A stretch of 20,790 nt of DNA from Tilletiopsis washingtonensis (lineage: Eukaryota; Basidiomycota; Exobasidiomycetes; Entylomatales): assembly GCF_003144115.1 (NCBI RefSeq), contig NW_020312000.1:562640-583429 (forward strand), in the 5' to 3' direction. Position numbers and translations under genes: made by a program. The notes beneath the pieces are model-generated. The model ran no database searches. It saw nothing but the letters and a program-made list of their open reading frames with translations, and was not told the DNA's origin. Below, in pieces: positions 9,157 to 17,857 of this stretch; the stretch's first letter is position 1, and every line of letters begins with the position of its first letter.

Positions 9157-11830
9157 ATGTCGCTGCACAGCGACGAGAAGATCACGCCCAGTGCCGAAGA
9201 GAAGGCCGGCCCGGGCTTCGTCGAGAGCAAGGAGTACGCCGATGCCGACACCAACGCCTTTGGCCAGAAGGACGGCGAGCAGCTGCGCCACGATGCACTG
9301 CTGCCGCGCCACGTCGCCATGATCAGTATCGGCGGTGCGTGACGGGCCGCTTGCTGCGCGACGCTGCTCTCCCACTGACGGCCGCTGCGCACAGGTGTCA
9401 TCGGCACAGGCTTGTTCATCGGCACCGGCAACTCCCTAGCCAACGGTGGCCCAGTCGGTGCGTCGCCTCCTCTCTCGCCTCGCACTGCCGGCTCTGACCG
9501 TTCTTAGGCTTGTGGCTTGGCTATATCTCGATGGCCACGGTGTGCTACGCGATGATGCAGCCGCTCGGCATCATGGTCTCGTACATGCCCGTGCCCGGAG
9601 GCCACATCAAGCTCGCCGAGCGCTTCATCTCGCCCTCGATGTCCTTCGCCATGGGCTGGCTCTACTGGTTCAACTGGACGATCATGTAAGTCCTCGGCGA
9701 CGAGGGCTGCCTCCACGAACACTTCACTGAGACACTGTCCTCTCAGTCTGCCTGCCGAGGTGACTGCCGCCGCCGTGCTGATCTCTTTCTGGTCGCCGGA
9801 CACCTCGCCCGCCATTGTGAGTACTGCCTGCGCGCGCGTCAGCCTCGCTTGCTCACACGACGACTCAGTGGATGTCGATCGCTCTCCTTGTCATCATCGG
9901 CATCAACTTCCTGGGCACGCGTGCCTTTGGCGAGTGCGAGTTCTGGTTTGCCTCCATCAAGATCATCTGCATCGTCGGCCTGATCATCCTCAGCTTCGCG
10001 ATCGACGTCGGAGCGGGCGACCAGGGTGTTCTGGGCTTCCGGTCAGTCACGCCTTGCATCTCGCTCCTTCGCCGCCGCCTCTGACACTCACTTGGACAGG
10101 TACTGGCGGCGGCCGGGCCCATTTGTTTTCTATAACGGCGTCCCTGGAAGGTGAGTGCGATCGGCGGCGTTCAGGGAGAGGGAAGGGCGGCAGGCGGGGC
10201 GCGCGCCGCGCATCGCGGCGCGGCGGACCGGAAGCGTTCCCACGCCGAATCGTTCCCACGCCAATGTGCGTTGCGTGCTGAGGCTGACTCCGCTTCCTGT
10301 GCGCAGCTTGGGCCAGTTCCTCGGCTACTGGAGTGTGTTGATCAACAGCGCCTTCTCCTTCATCGGAACGGAGATCTGCGCCATCGCAGCCGGCGAGGCC
10401 AAGAATCCGCGCAAGACGCTGCCGAAGGCGATCTCGCGCGTTTGGGTGAGTTTGACCTCTCGATCCAGGCCCGGAGCCGACCTCCCCCGCTCGTATGGCT
10501 TCCCAATGCTCATTAACTACCGCTCTCTAGGTCCGTATCCTCGGGTTTTACGTTTTGTTAAGTTTTCGTTATAGGGGCTTTGAGGGCTTCAGGGCGCTGC
10601 AGGGACTGCTGGGAGCTCGTCGGACAGCTTCGGCGATGCTTCCTGCGGTGTCGCGGCCCTCTGAAGCCCTCTAGCCGCGTTTGCTGTCTGCTACCTGCTC
10701 ACAACCTGCTCAGGGCACACTGGCGATCTCCGTTACCTGCCCGTCGAACGAGCCCGACCTGATCCTCGGCAGCAAGACGGCGCGCTCGCCGTTCGTCATT
10801 GCGATCAAACTCGCTGGCATCAAGACGCTGCCTTCCATCGTCAACGCCTGCTTTGTTACCTCGGCCGTGTCCGCTGGCTCCTCCGACCTGTACACTAGCT
10901 CGCGCGCTCTCTGTAAGTCGTGCACGAGAGCGCTCGGCGGCCAGACGCGCGAATACTGACTCGTCACATCAGACGGTCTCGCAATCGCCGGCCAGGCGCC
11001 CCGTATCTTCGCCAAGACCACCAAGGGCGGCCTGCCATGGGTTGCGTTGCTCGTAGGCGTTGCAATTTCGTCGCTCAGTTACATGGTATTTATAACGGCC
11101 TAGGACTGCCTGGCTCATCGCTGACCGTGCTTCCGACTCATCAGAGCGTTTCGGCCGGCGGAGGCAAGGTGTTCGGCTGGTTCTCGAACCTGACGTCCAT
11201 CTGCGGTATGCTCACGTGCGTTGGTCGAGTTCCTATCGAGTTGAGCCTGGCTGACACTTCTGTCTCTGCAGCTGGACTTGCATCGGTCTGCTGTACATCC
11301 GCTTCCACGCTGCGATTAAGGTGCAGAACTTCGACCAGTCGCTGCTGCCCTTCAAGCACAAGGGCGCCATCTTCCTTGCGTGGTGCGTAGCCGCATCGCG
11401 TGCGACAGCCCTGCGCTATGCTGACTGCTTCATGCAGGTACGTCGTCATCTGGACAAGCCTCATCATGCTCTTCTGCGGCTTCCACGTCTTCCTCGCGGG
11501 CAACTGGGACCGTGAGTGATCTTGGACCGTGGCGCACTGGCACAGTCATTGACGTCTTCCCCTCAGTGGCCACGTTCATCACGTCGTACCTGCCGATCCC
11601 GCTCTTCTTCATCCTCCTCGGCGTGACCTGGTGGCGCGACGGCTGCAAGGCATGGGTGCGCCCCGAGGACATGGACCTGTACTCGGGCGTGCAGGAGATC
11701 ATCGACGCCGAGGTCGAGGAGCCGCCGCCGAAGAACCTCTGGTGCGTGCCGCTGCTGCAGCTCTCCAGCGCCTGCGCACTCGCTGACGCTCCACACCACA
11801 TGCAGGGAGAAGATCTGGCAAAAGGTCTAG
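9157..11830 (+). CDS. Amino-acid permease (APC/YAT family), 15 exons, about 547 aa
   Basis: A plasma-membrane amino-acid/proton symporter of the fungal YAT group (Gap1-like, AA_permease family). Exon starts are 9157, 9395, 9508, 9747, 9869, 10100, 10307, 10531, 10714, 10973, 11145, 11272, 11438, 11567 and 11806. The N-terminal tail is acidic and cytosolic. The first helix carries [13 protein letters not shown], the family's substrate-binding signature. Later come [15 protein letters not shown], the [20 protein letters not shown] signature, [20 protein letters not shown], and [15 protein letters not shown]; about 12 helices in all. The C terminus is short and Glu-rich and ends EKIWQKV. Length and motif order are normal for the family. 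Thirteen of fourteen junctions are canonical and in phase. The exon 8/9 junction is not: the family-expected splice after FYVL needs one base more or less than the sequence gives. The substrate range cannot be read from sequence. Confidence 0.9.
10582..10671. repeat. Imperfect inverted repeat in permease intron 8
   Basis: GAGGGCTTCAGGGC at 10582-10595 faces GCCCTCTGAAGCCCTC at 10656-10671, pairing over ten bases before a bulge. A nested GCAGG (10599) faces CCTGC (10642). Together they would fold into a hairpin of about 90 nt within the intron. Confidence 0.75.
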
Positions 11831-12642
11831 AAACGATCCCTTCGTCACCTCTTCGCATCTCTTCGTCGCCCGTCTCGTCGTTCCTCCCCACCGCTATAGA
11901 GTCTCGAGTCCCGTCTGCGCACTCCCCGCGCACGCGTTCTTGGCACGCCCCATCACGACCCCTCTCGCGCACATCTCGCTGCGCACCCGTTCACGTCTAC
12001 GTTCCGCTGCGCACCCTTCACGTTCCCGAGCGCCACGCGTCGTCGTCACCTGTCGGCAGCGTATCGGCTGCGTCTCTCTTCACGTTTCTAGAATGTCCAT
12101 CACGTTGATGTCCTTACGCCGCGACTGCCAGCGTCTGTTGAGCGCACCAGGCGAAGACAACCGAGTGTTACGACGGCCAGCAGCTGATGAGCACGGTGTC
12201 AAGGTATGAAGGCAAAGATCACACGGTTCGGCGCTTGGCTGTGCACAGCGCGTGGCGGCGTCGAGAGTCCTGCACTCGCATCTCTCCTCGCTCAGACACG
12301 CCTCTCATCCTCGTCTCTCGCACATGGCATATCATTGAGCACCGCGACACATCTGAACAAGCAGAGCGCACGAAAGAGGTAAAGGATGGAAGAGGAAGGA
12401 AAGGATGTCGGCAAGCTACTATCTATGACTCCTCATTGCCCTCGAGCTCGAGAGTGATAGCGAAAGCAAGCAGCGTTGCTGTTCGCCGGCTTATAATGAC
12501 CCACGCGCCGGAGGTGGTTGGCGCGCGCGGGAGATAAGGATGCCGGCGGTGTGTGGAAGAAGGGGGAGGGGAAGAGGGGGGGCAAGGAGGCAGGAGACTC
12601 ACGCTCAGTCTTCACGCAACAGGGTGACGTCGGGGTATCATT
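11831..12642. other. Convergent intergenic region, 0.8 kb
   Basis: This region lies between the stop codons of the permease (plus) and the CCDC137-like gene (minus), so it holds both 3' UTRs. The only clear structure is a diverged 28-bp tandem duplication near 11977-12030. Short open frames here have no recognisable content. Confidence 0.6.
11977..12030. repeat. 28-bp tandem duplication, 2 diverged copies
   Basis: CGCTGCGCACCC followed by TTCACGT occurs at 11977 and again at 12005, with one base lost in the second copy. It is in the 3' flank of the permease gene. Confidence 0.7.
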
Positions 12643-13627
12643 TTACGCTCCTCGTGTCTCGCGCCCAAACTTCATCTTGCGATACTCTCTCACCGCGCGT
12701 TCCCGTTCCTTTCTCAGCTCCTCTTCTCGTCTCAAGCCTCCCTCTCCGCCGCGCACGAGTGGCTCGGGCAACCTCACCTTTGCCTCGGCAGGCGCCGGTC
12801 TGCCCATCGCCTGCGCCAGCGCCACCTTGCGTGCTCTCGCCGCGTCGCTCTCTCCTCTCGGCGCGCGCGTGAGCGTCGGAGGAGCAAGCGCGACGTCGTT
12901 GAGTTTGCGCGTGCCCACTGCTGCCCATTCTCCTTCGGCTGCACCTTGCATGGCTTGGCGCTTGCGCTTCAGCTCCGCCTTGTCCGGCTCCGCAGGCTTG
13001 CCTTTGCCCTTGCCAGCCGGCGGCTCGCGCGCCGTCCATGTCTCGTGATGCACCGTGCAGCGCGACGGGTCCTTGCAGACGTGCGGACCGTCGTCGTCGA
13101 GCACCTTGGCGGCCTTTGATGGGCCGCCTTGCAGAGCCGCGGCTTGCTGCTCGCGCTTGCGCTTCGTGCGTCCGGCCTTGACGGTGGCGGCGAGCTCGGG
13201 CGCGAGGGTTTGCTCCACGCGGCTGCAGAGAGGAGGGACGTGGAGCGTGTCAGTGAGATGCCATGTGTGCTCGGTCCCTGCCCTGCAGCAGACGGGCTGC
13301 GACTCACCGGTTGAAGTCGCCAAGTCGCTCGCCGGGCCGAATCTTCAGCTCCTCCTCCGTCGCCTTGGCCTTGCCCTTCTCCTTTGCCCGCGCCAGCGCC
13401 TTGAGTCTCTCCTTCTCCTTTGGGCCCACATCCTCTGCGCTCTGCCGCTCGCCCGCGGCCTTGCGCGCGCGGAAGGCGGCCTGCACCTTTGCGGCGTCGA
13501 GGACGCGCATGGCGCCCTTGGGCAGCTCCGTCATGTGTGCCAGGTCGGCGGCGCCGGACGGTGCGGCATTGGAGGACGCCGCACGCTGGGCGACGCGCGC
13601 CGAGAACTTGGAGCGTTTGTGGGGCAT
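12643..13627 (-). CDS. CCDC137-like basic, probably nucleolar protein, 2 exons, 299 aa
   Basis: Exons are 13627-13308 and 13222-12643, with a GTGAGT donor, a pyrimidine-rich CTCTGCAG acceptor and correct phase, giving 299 aa. The protein is rich in Lys, Arg, Ala and Glu and probably helical and coiled over long stretches. Three blocks resemble CCDC137 proteins: a Lys-rich N terminus with PKGAMRVLDAAKVQAAFR, the block IRPGERLGDFNRRVEQTL across the splice site (compare the GES...Y/F..R stretch of the human protein), and LNDVALAPPTLTRAPRG (compare GEVVLQPPQLTARPR). The animal protein is nuclear and found at chromosomes and nucleoli; the fungal role is unknown. A cluster H-x-C-x5-C-x2-H-H near residue 155 could bind metal. 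The C terminus (REYRKMKFGRETRGA) is strongly basic. It diverges from calnexin. The family call is from memory of motif order and needs a profile search. Confidence 0.68.
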
Positions 13628-13734
13628 GACGGGCGGGTGAGCGGATGCTGGAGAGGAAGAGCGGCGTGCGCGCTGAGCAGAAACGGCAAATGCAGCACGA
13701 GCAGGCCGCGCCAGAAAGTCGCCTCGAGCACGGT

Positions 13735-13740
13735 CACGTG
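13735..13740. promoter_or_regulatory. CACGTG E-box 1 upstream of calnexin
   Basis: The word GTCACGTG includes a perfect palindromic E-box, 433 bp before the calnexin ATG. Such cores bind bHLH or bZIP factors. Confidence 0.35.
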
Positions 13741-13847
13741 CAGCGCCGAGGCGAGCAGGAGGCATCCGCACGAGAGAGGCCAGCGCGCTGCTGGCGTCTG
13801 CGCACGGGCATCCGACACCTCTCGGCCTTCGCGAGAGTTCCAAGAGC

Positions 13848-13853
13848 CACGTG
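13848..13853. promoter_or_regulatory. CACGTG E-box 2 / UPRE-like site upstream of calnexin
   Basis: GCCACGTGTC contains both the CCACG core of ER-stress elements and a palindromic E-box, 320 bp before the calnexin ATG. Confidence 0.35.
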
Positions 13854-14040
13854 TCGCCGCCGAGGTGCCTCTCTCGAGTCTGGGCTGCCGAGCGGGCGTC
13901 GGAAATGCGGCCAGCACGGAGGGAGACGCTGGCAGGGAGCATGCAGCGAGTGCGGCGCAATGCTCAAACAGAGGCAGCGGCGAAAGCGCAGGGAGCGGTG
14001 CGCTGCGAGGGCGTCGGCCGCGCACTGGCCGCCGTGCGCA

Positions 14041-14048
14041 GACGTGGC
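14041..14048 (+). promoter_or_regulatory. GACGTGGC, UPRE-like word near the calnexin start
   Basis: GACGTGGC resembles the TGACGTGG unfolded-protein-response element bound by ATF6/XBP1-type bZIP factors (Hac1/Cib1 in fungi) and lies 127 bp before the calnexin ATG. Confidence 0.35.
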
Positions 14049-14167
14049 ACGCCGCGCGCGCGAGAGGAGGTGCTGCGTGGCGTGCGGCGTGCAGGTGCTC
14101 GAGCCTTGCCGCCGCCGTCACTCCTCACTCACCCACCACCACCCTCACACCCACACCCAGTCCAGCC

Positions 14168-16388
14168 ATGATGAAGCCCTCCGTCGCGGCGGCCCTCGTC
14201 GCTGCCCTGCTCGCGGCCGGCGTCGTGGATGCCGAGCGTGCCGTGTTCGAGGTGCGTGCATGCCAGTCTGCCTTCGCTCTGCCGCATTTGACACTTATGG
14301 CCCCCTTCAGCCGACCAAGATCACCGCGCCCTTCCTCGAGCAGTTCACCGCCGACTGGACGTCGCGCTGGTCCGCCTCGTCCGCCACCAAGGAGCAGGCG
14401 GCCGGCGAGGTCTTTTCCTACAGCGGCCAGTGGGCCGTCGAGGAGCCGACGGTCTTCCCGGGCATCCCGGGCGACGCGGCCCTCGTCGCCAAGAGCAAGG
14501 CGGCGCAGCATGCCATCTCGGCGCCCTTTGCCGCGCCGATTGATGTGGCCGAGGCGATGAAGCAGGGCAAGCCGCTCGTGGTGCAGTACGAGACCAAGAT
14601 GCAAAAGGGCCTCAGCTGCGGCGGCGCGTACCTCAAGCTCTTGACCGAGAGCCCCGAGGGCATTCAGGCAAAGGAGTTTAGCGACAAGACGCCGTGAGTG
14701 AGAACAGAGTGATGTGCGGAGGGAGGAGAGGGCGCGGTACGGCTTGGACCGCAGCGCGCGGGTGCCAGCCAGTCTGGCCCTCTCGCTGTGACGTCGTTGG
14801 CGCCTCGCTGCGACGTCGTTGGCCGCTCGCTGCGACGCGATTGGCCGCTCGCTGCGACGCAATTGGCGCCTCGCTCCGCCTGCGCTGCCAGTGGTGGCCT
14901 TTCCCTTCGCTGCTCTGCCGGTGTTCACATGTTTTTGCTTCTTGCTCTGCCGGGGCTCACATGTTTCTGCAGCTACACGATCATGTTCGGCCCCGACAAG
15001 TGCGGCAGCACCAACAAGGTGCACTTCATCTTCCGGCACACACACCCCACGACGGGCGCCATCGAGGAGAAGCACCTCGTCTCGCCGCCGTACCCCAAGA
15101 TCAGCAAGACGAGTGCGCTGTACACGCTCATCGTGCGCGCCGACCAGACGTACGACATCCTCATCAACGGCGACTCGAAGAAGTCGGGCAGCCTGTTCGA
15201 GGACTTTGACCCGCCGGTGAACCCCGCCAAGGAGATCGGTGAGTCAAGGTGAAGCGCGGCGGGGTGGTGGATGCGGCGTGCGGGCTATAGATGCGGGCGT
15301 TGCGACAGGTCGAGGCACATAGCGTCGCGGCTCTGTGCGCTGCAGCTCTGGCGCTCTTCCGCCGCAGCTCTGTTCGCTCCAAGCGCACACTAACCCCCCT
15401 CCTAGACGACCCCGACGACTCAAAGCCCGCCGACTGGGTCGACGCACAGCGCATCCCCGACCCTGACGCGTCGAAGCCCGACGACTGGGACGAGGACGTG
15501 AGTGCCGCGCCGCCGCGCATGCCACGCCAATACTGACTTCTGCCCTAGGCACCGGCGGCGATCCCCGACGACGACGCCGTCAAGCCCGAGGGCTGGCTCG
15601 ACGACGAGCCCGACATTGTGCCCGACGCCGACGCCGTCAAGCCCGAGGAGTGGGACGACGAGGAGGACGGCGCATGGACGGCGCCGCTGGTGCCGAACCC
15701 CAAGTGCGCCGCCGCGCCGGGCTGCGGCGCGTGGGTGCGCCCATCCAAGGCGAACCCGGCGTACAAGGGCAAGTGGAGCGCGCCGTACGTCGACAATCCC
15801 GCGTTCAAGGGCGAGTGGGCGCCGCGCAAGATTGTCAACCCCGACTACGCCGAGGACCTGACGCCGAGCCACTTTTCGAGCATCGGCGGCATTGGCTTTG
15901 AGCTGTGGACGATGGACGAGGATCTGGCGTTTGACAACATCTACATCGGCCACTCGGTGGAGGAGGCAAAGGCGCTGGCCGACGAGACGTGGGCGCGCAA
16001 GCTGCCCATCGAGCAGGGCAAGGAGAAGAAGGAGGAGGAGAGCGCGGCGCAAAAGGCAAAGGAGGCGGCAAAGGAGGCGGCGGCGACGGCCGTGCCGCTC
16101 TTCGACACGCTGCGCGAGAAGCTCCTCGAATTCGTCGGCGCGCTCGGCAACGACCCGCTCGGCGCGCTCAAGGCGCACCCGGACGTCGCCGGTGCCGTCG
16201 GCGCGCTCTTCGCCGGCCTCCTCGCCCTCATCACGCTCGTGGCCGGCGTGGGCAGCAGCGCGCCGAAGCCCACCAAGGGCGCAAAGAAGACGGACGCGCC
16301 CAGCAAGGCCGTCAAGGCGACGGCCGTCGCGCCGGCGCCCGAGGCCAAGAAGCGCACGCCCGTCGCCGCCACCGTCGAGGACGAGTGA
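14168..16388 (+). CDS. Calnexin, ER membrane lectin chaperone, 5 exons, 526 aa
   Basis: Exons are 14168-14251, 14311-14693, 14973-15238, 15406-15497 and 15549-16388; all phases agree (526 aa, near the 500-560 aa of yeast homologues). It binds monoglucosylated N-glycans on folding glycoproteins in the ER lumen. Residues 1-22 are a signal peptide ending VVDA. The globular lectin domain holds [18 protein letters not shown] (residues 118-135) and [11 protein letters not shown] (157-167); Cys131 and Cys166 are the expected disulfide. The P-domain starts near residue 217 with four KPxxW type-1 repeats, then four type-2 repeats of the G-x-W...NP-x-(Y/F)-K-G kind, with the CAAAPGC loop. The lectin fold closes with FDNIYIGHS. 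Residues about 461-483 are the membrane helix, followed by a basic cytosolic tail without KDEL. Two adjacent ATG codons open the frame. It converges with the Not11-like gene. Confidence 0.95.
14783..14892. repeat. 22-bp minisatellite in calnexin intron 2
   Basis: The word TCGCTG recurs at 14783, 14805, 14827 and 14849, exactly 22 bp apart, with a diverged fifth unit at 14871. Units read TCGCTGCGACG, then TCG, CGA or CAA, then TTGGC. The first two contain GACGTCG and the next two ATTGG. All lie in the 279-nt intron between calnexin exons 2 and 3. Confidence 0.9.
14912..14972. repeat. 32-bp tandem duplication of the 3' splice region, calnexin intron 2
   Basis: GCTCTGCCGG followed by (T/C)TCACATGTTT occurs at 14912 and 14944. 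Only the second copy ends in the CTGCAG used as acceptor; the first reads TTTGCTTCTT at that place. The TCAC of each copy could serve as branch site. Confidence 0.8.
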
Positions 16389-16473
16389 GCGCGCACAGGC
16401 GATCGCCGAGGTGGCCCATGTCGTCATGTACCGCCGCAATGAAACACAAAAGCTCTCTCGCATGCGATGCCCA

Positions 16474-17598
16474 TTATGACTTGCCATCTACCAACATCAG
16501 CTGCGCCAGCAGTGCGCCTGCGCGTCGCAGCCGGCTGTTGTGCAGGGCAAAGTGGCGGCACTCGACGAGCAGTGCCTCGTCTGTGCGTGCCTCGAGCTCG
16601 TCTGCCTGCTGTGCGAGGCCGGGGAGAATGGCAGAGGAGATGAAGCTGCATAGCTGCGAGGACAGGGTCAGGGCGGCGTCACCGGACAGGTCGCGGCACT
16701 TGTGATGCTCTACTGACCACCTCGACGATCTTGGCTGCGCGCTCCTCGTCTCCCTCACGCTTGAGTCGATCGAGCGTCTCTACACAACAGCTGAGCCAAG
16801 GCCCAATCACCTGCATCTTCGTCTCTCGGCGCAGCGACGGCGGGGCGGGCGGCAGCAGTAGGCGCGCCAGAAAGGCCGGCACGGCGGCGCAGGGCGCCTC
16901 GACGCCGAGCGAGGGCAGCGTCGCCAGCAGCTCGGCGCGCTGCCGCACGGCCAACGTGTCCGCCGCGTCGTCGACAAGCGAGACGAGAAGCTTGAACGCC
17001 ACGCTGGGCGAGTGGAGGGCGAGCGAAGGGTACAGCGCAGGTGGCATATGGCGTGCCAGCAGCGGCAGATGCGACTGCACCAGCTGTGAGGCAGCGGGGT
17101 CAGCAAAGGCAGAGGGATCACCTTGGCTTGCTGCCCACTCACGCGCGCCTCGCGCATCGTCAGTGCGCGCTCCTCGCCGCGCTGCAGCATGCGCTGCGCC
17201 TCGACGACGGTCACGTCTGCCTCGCGGCGCGGCGTTGCTGCCGCAGGAGAGTCGTGCGGCGGGGCAGGCGCGTCGTGCTGCCGTGCCCACGTCGCCGGCA
17301 GCGCGTCGACGATGTCGGGCGCCCATGCCTCGAGCAGCTGCTCGATGTGGCCGGCCACGCGCGCCTCGTCTGCGGCGACGAGGTGCGCGGCAATGCGCCG
17401 CAGCGGCGCGGCGAAGGGCTGGCAGCCGAGCAGGCGTGCTTGCCAGGTGGCATACGGGCGATGCAGCGCGGCGCAGAGCGGCACGAGCTGCGCGACGGGC
17501 GTGTGCGCCAGCGAGGCGAAGAGGTCGAGCAGAGGAGGCAGCGAGAGCCAGGGCGCTTGCTCGGGCAGCCGCGCGGGCGGTGCGGCGGCTGGTGCCAT
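16474..17598 (-). CDS. CCR4-NOT complex subunit 11 (Not11/CNOT11-like), 3 exons, 333 aa
   Basis: Exons are 17598-17143, 17083-16718 and 16653-16474, all phase 0, with GTGAGT and GTCAGT donors and CACAG and CGCAG acceptors, giving 333 aa. The C-terminal part from about residue 153 follows the CNOT11 (DUF2363) pattern. It has LVQSHLPLLARHMPPALY, then SPSVAFKLLVSLV (compare NPLVAIEMLLKLM), then an alpha-helical stretch with VIGPWLSCCVETLDRLK, and finally a helix pair ending in ECRHFALHNSRLRRAGAL (compare EVQAFCIEFSRIREAAGLF). In animals CNOT11 docks with CNOT10 on the N-terminal part of CNOT1; the deadenylase complex shortens poly(A) tails in the cytoplasm. The N-terminal half is Leu/Ala-rich, as expected of a HEAT-like domain, with an Ala/Pro/His linker. 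The protein is shorter than the human one (about 510 aa). It diverges from the orphan gene at 17858. Confidence 0.75.
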
Positions 17599-17857
17599 GG
17601 CTGCGCCTGAGCGCCCGAGGCAACGCTTGCCGATTGCTCTGCAGCGAGAGTGGGCTAGGCAGAGGATGCGTGCGGTGCTTGTGGTAGAGAGGCAAGCGCG
17701 ATCTTGCGGCGGCTGCTCCACACAAGCGGCATCAGCGCCGGGTGCCTCGGGCTGACTGCGTGGGAGCAGGGGCACTGTACGCGTCGCGCAGCGCAGCCCC
17801 TGCCCCCTGCTTCTCACCACCACTCCCTGGCCGTCGGGGCACGAGCATGGCTCAGCA
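17599..17857. promoter_or_regulatory. Divergent promoter region: Not11-like gene / orphan disordered protein
   Basis: The two start codons are only 259 bp apart and no other gene fits between them, so the promoters must share this space. No TATA box is seen. An ATG at 17847 with A at -3 and G at +4 precedes the orphan gene's start in another frame. Confidence 0.55.

Larger units (their letters stand above)
13628..14167. promoter_or_regulatory. Divergent promoter region: CCDC137-like gene / calnexin
   Basis: These 540 bp separate the two start codons and must hold both promoters. The sequence contains three ACGTG-core words and, close to the calnexin ATG, an ACC/CAC-rich pyrimidine tract typical of fungal leader regions. 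No TATA box is seen. Confidence 0.6.

Noticed and set aside
11184-11215. Alternative permease exon 11 donor at 11206 (GGTATG)
   Set aside because: It gives the wrong phase for exon 12. The GTGCGT donor at 11216 restores the expected [17 protein letters not shown] reading.
12062-12220. Short plus-strand frame starting MSITLMSLRRDC between permease and CCDC137-like gene
   Set aside because: It is only about 50 codons long, has no splice partners that extend it and no recognisable motif, and sits in overlapping 3' flanks.
13055-14560. Plus-strand open frame of 501 codons
   Set aside because: It is antisense to the CCDC137-like gene and then runs out of frame through calnexin exons 1 and 2; its residue mix is Arg/Ser/Pro.
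14783-14892. Regularly spaced repeats that might suggest a CRISPR array
   Set aside because: The units are directly adjacent at 22 bp with no unique spacers and lie in a eukaryotic intron, so this is a minisatellite.
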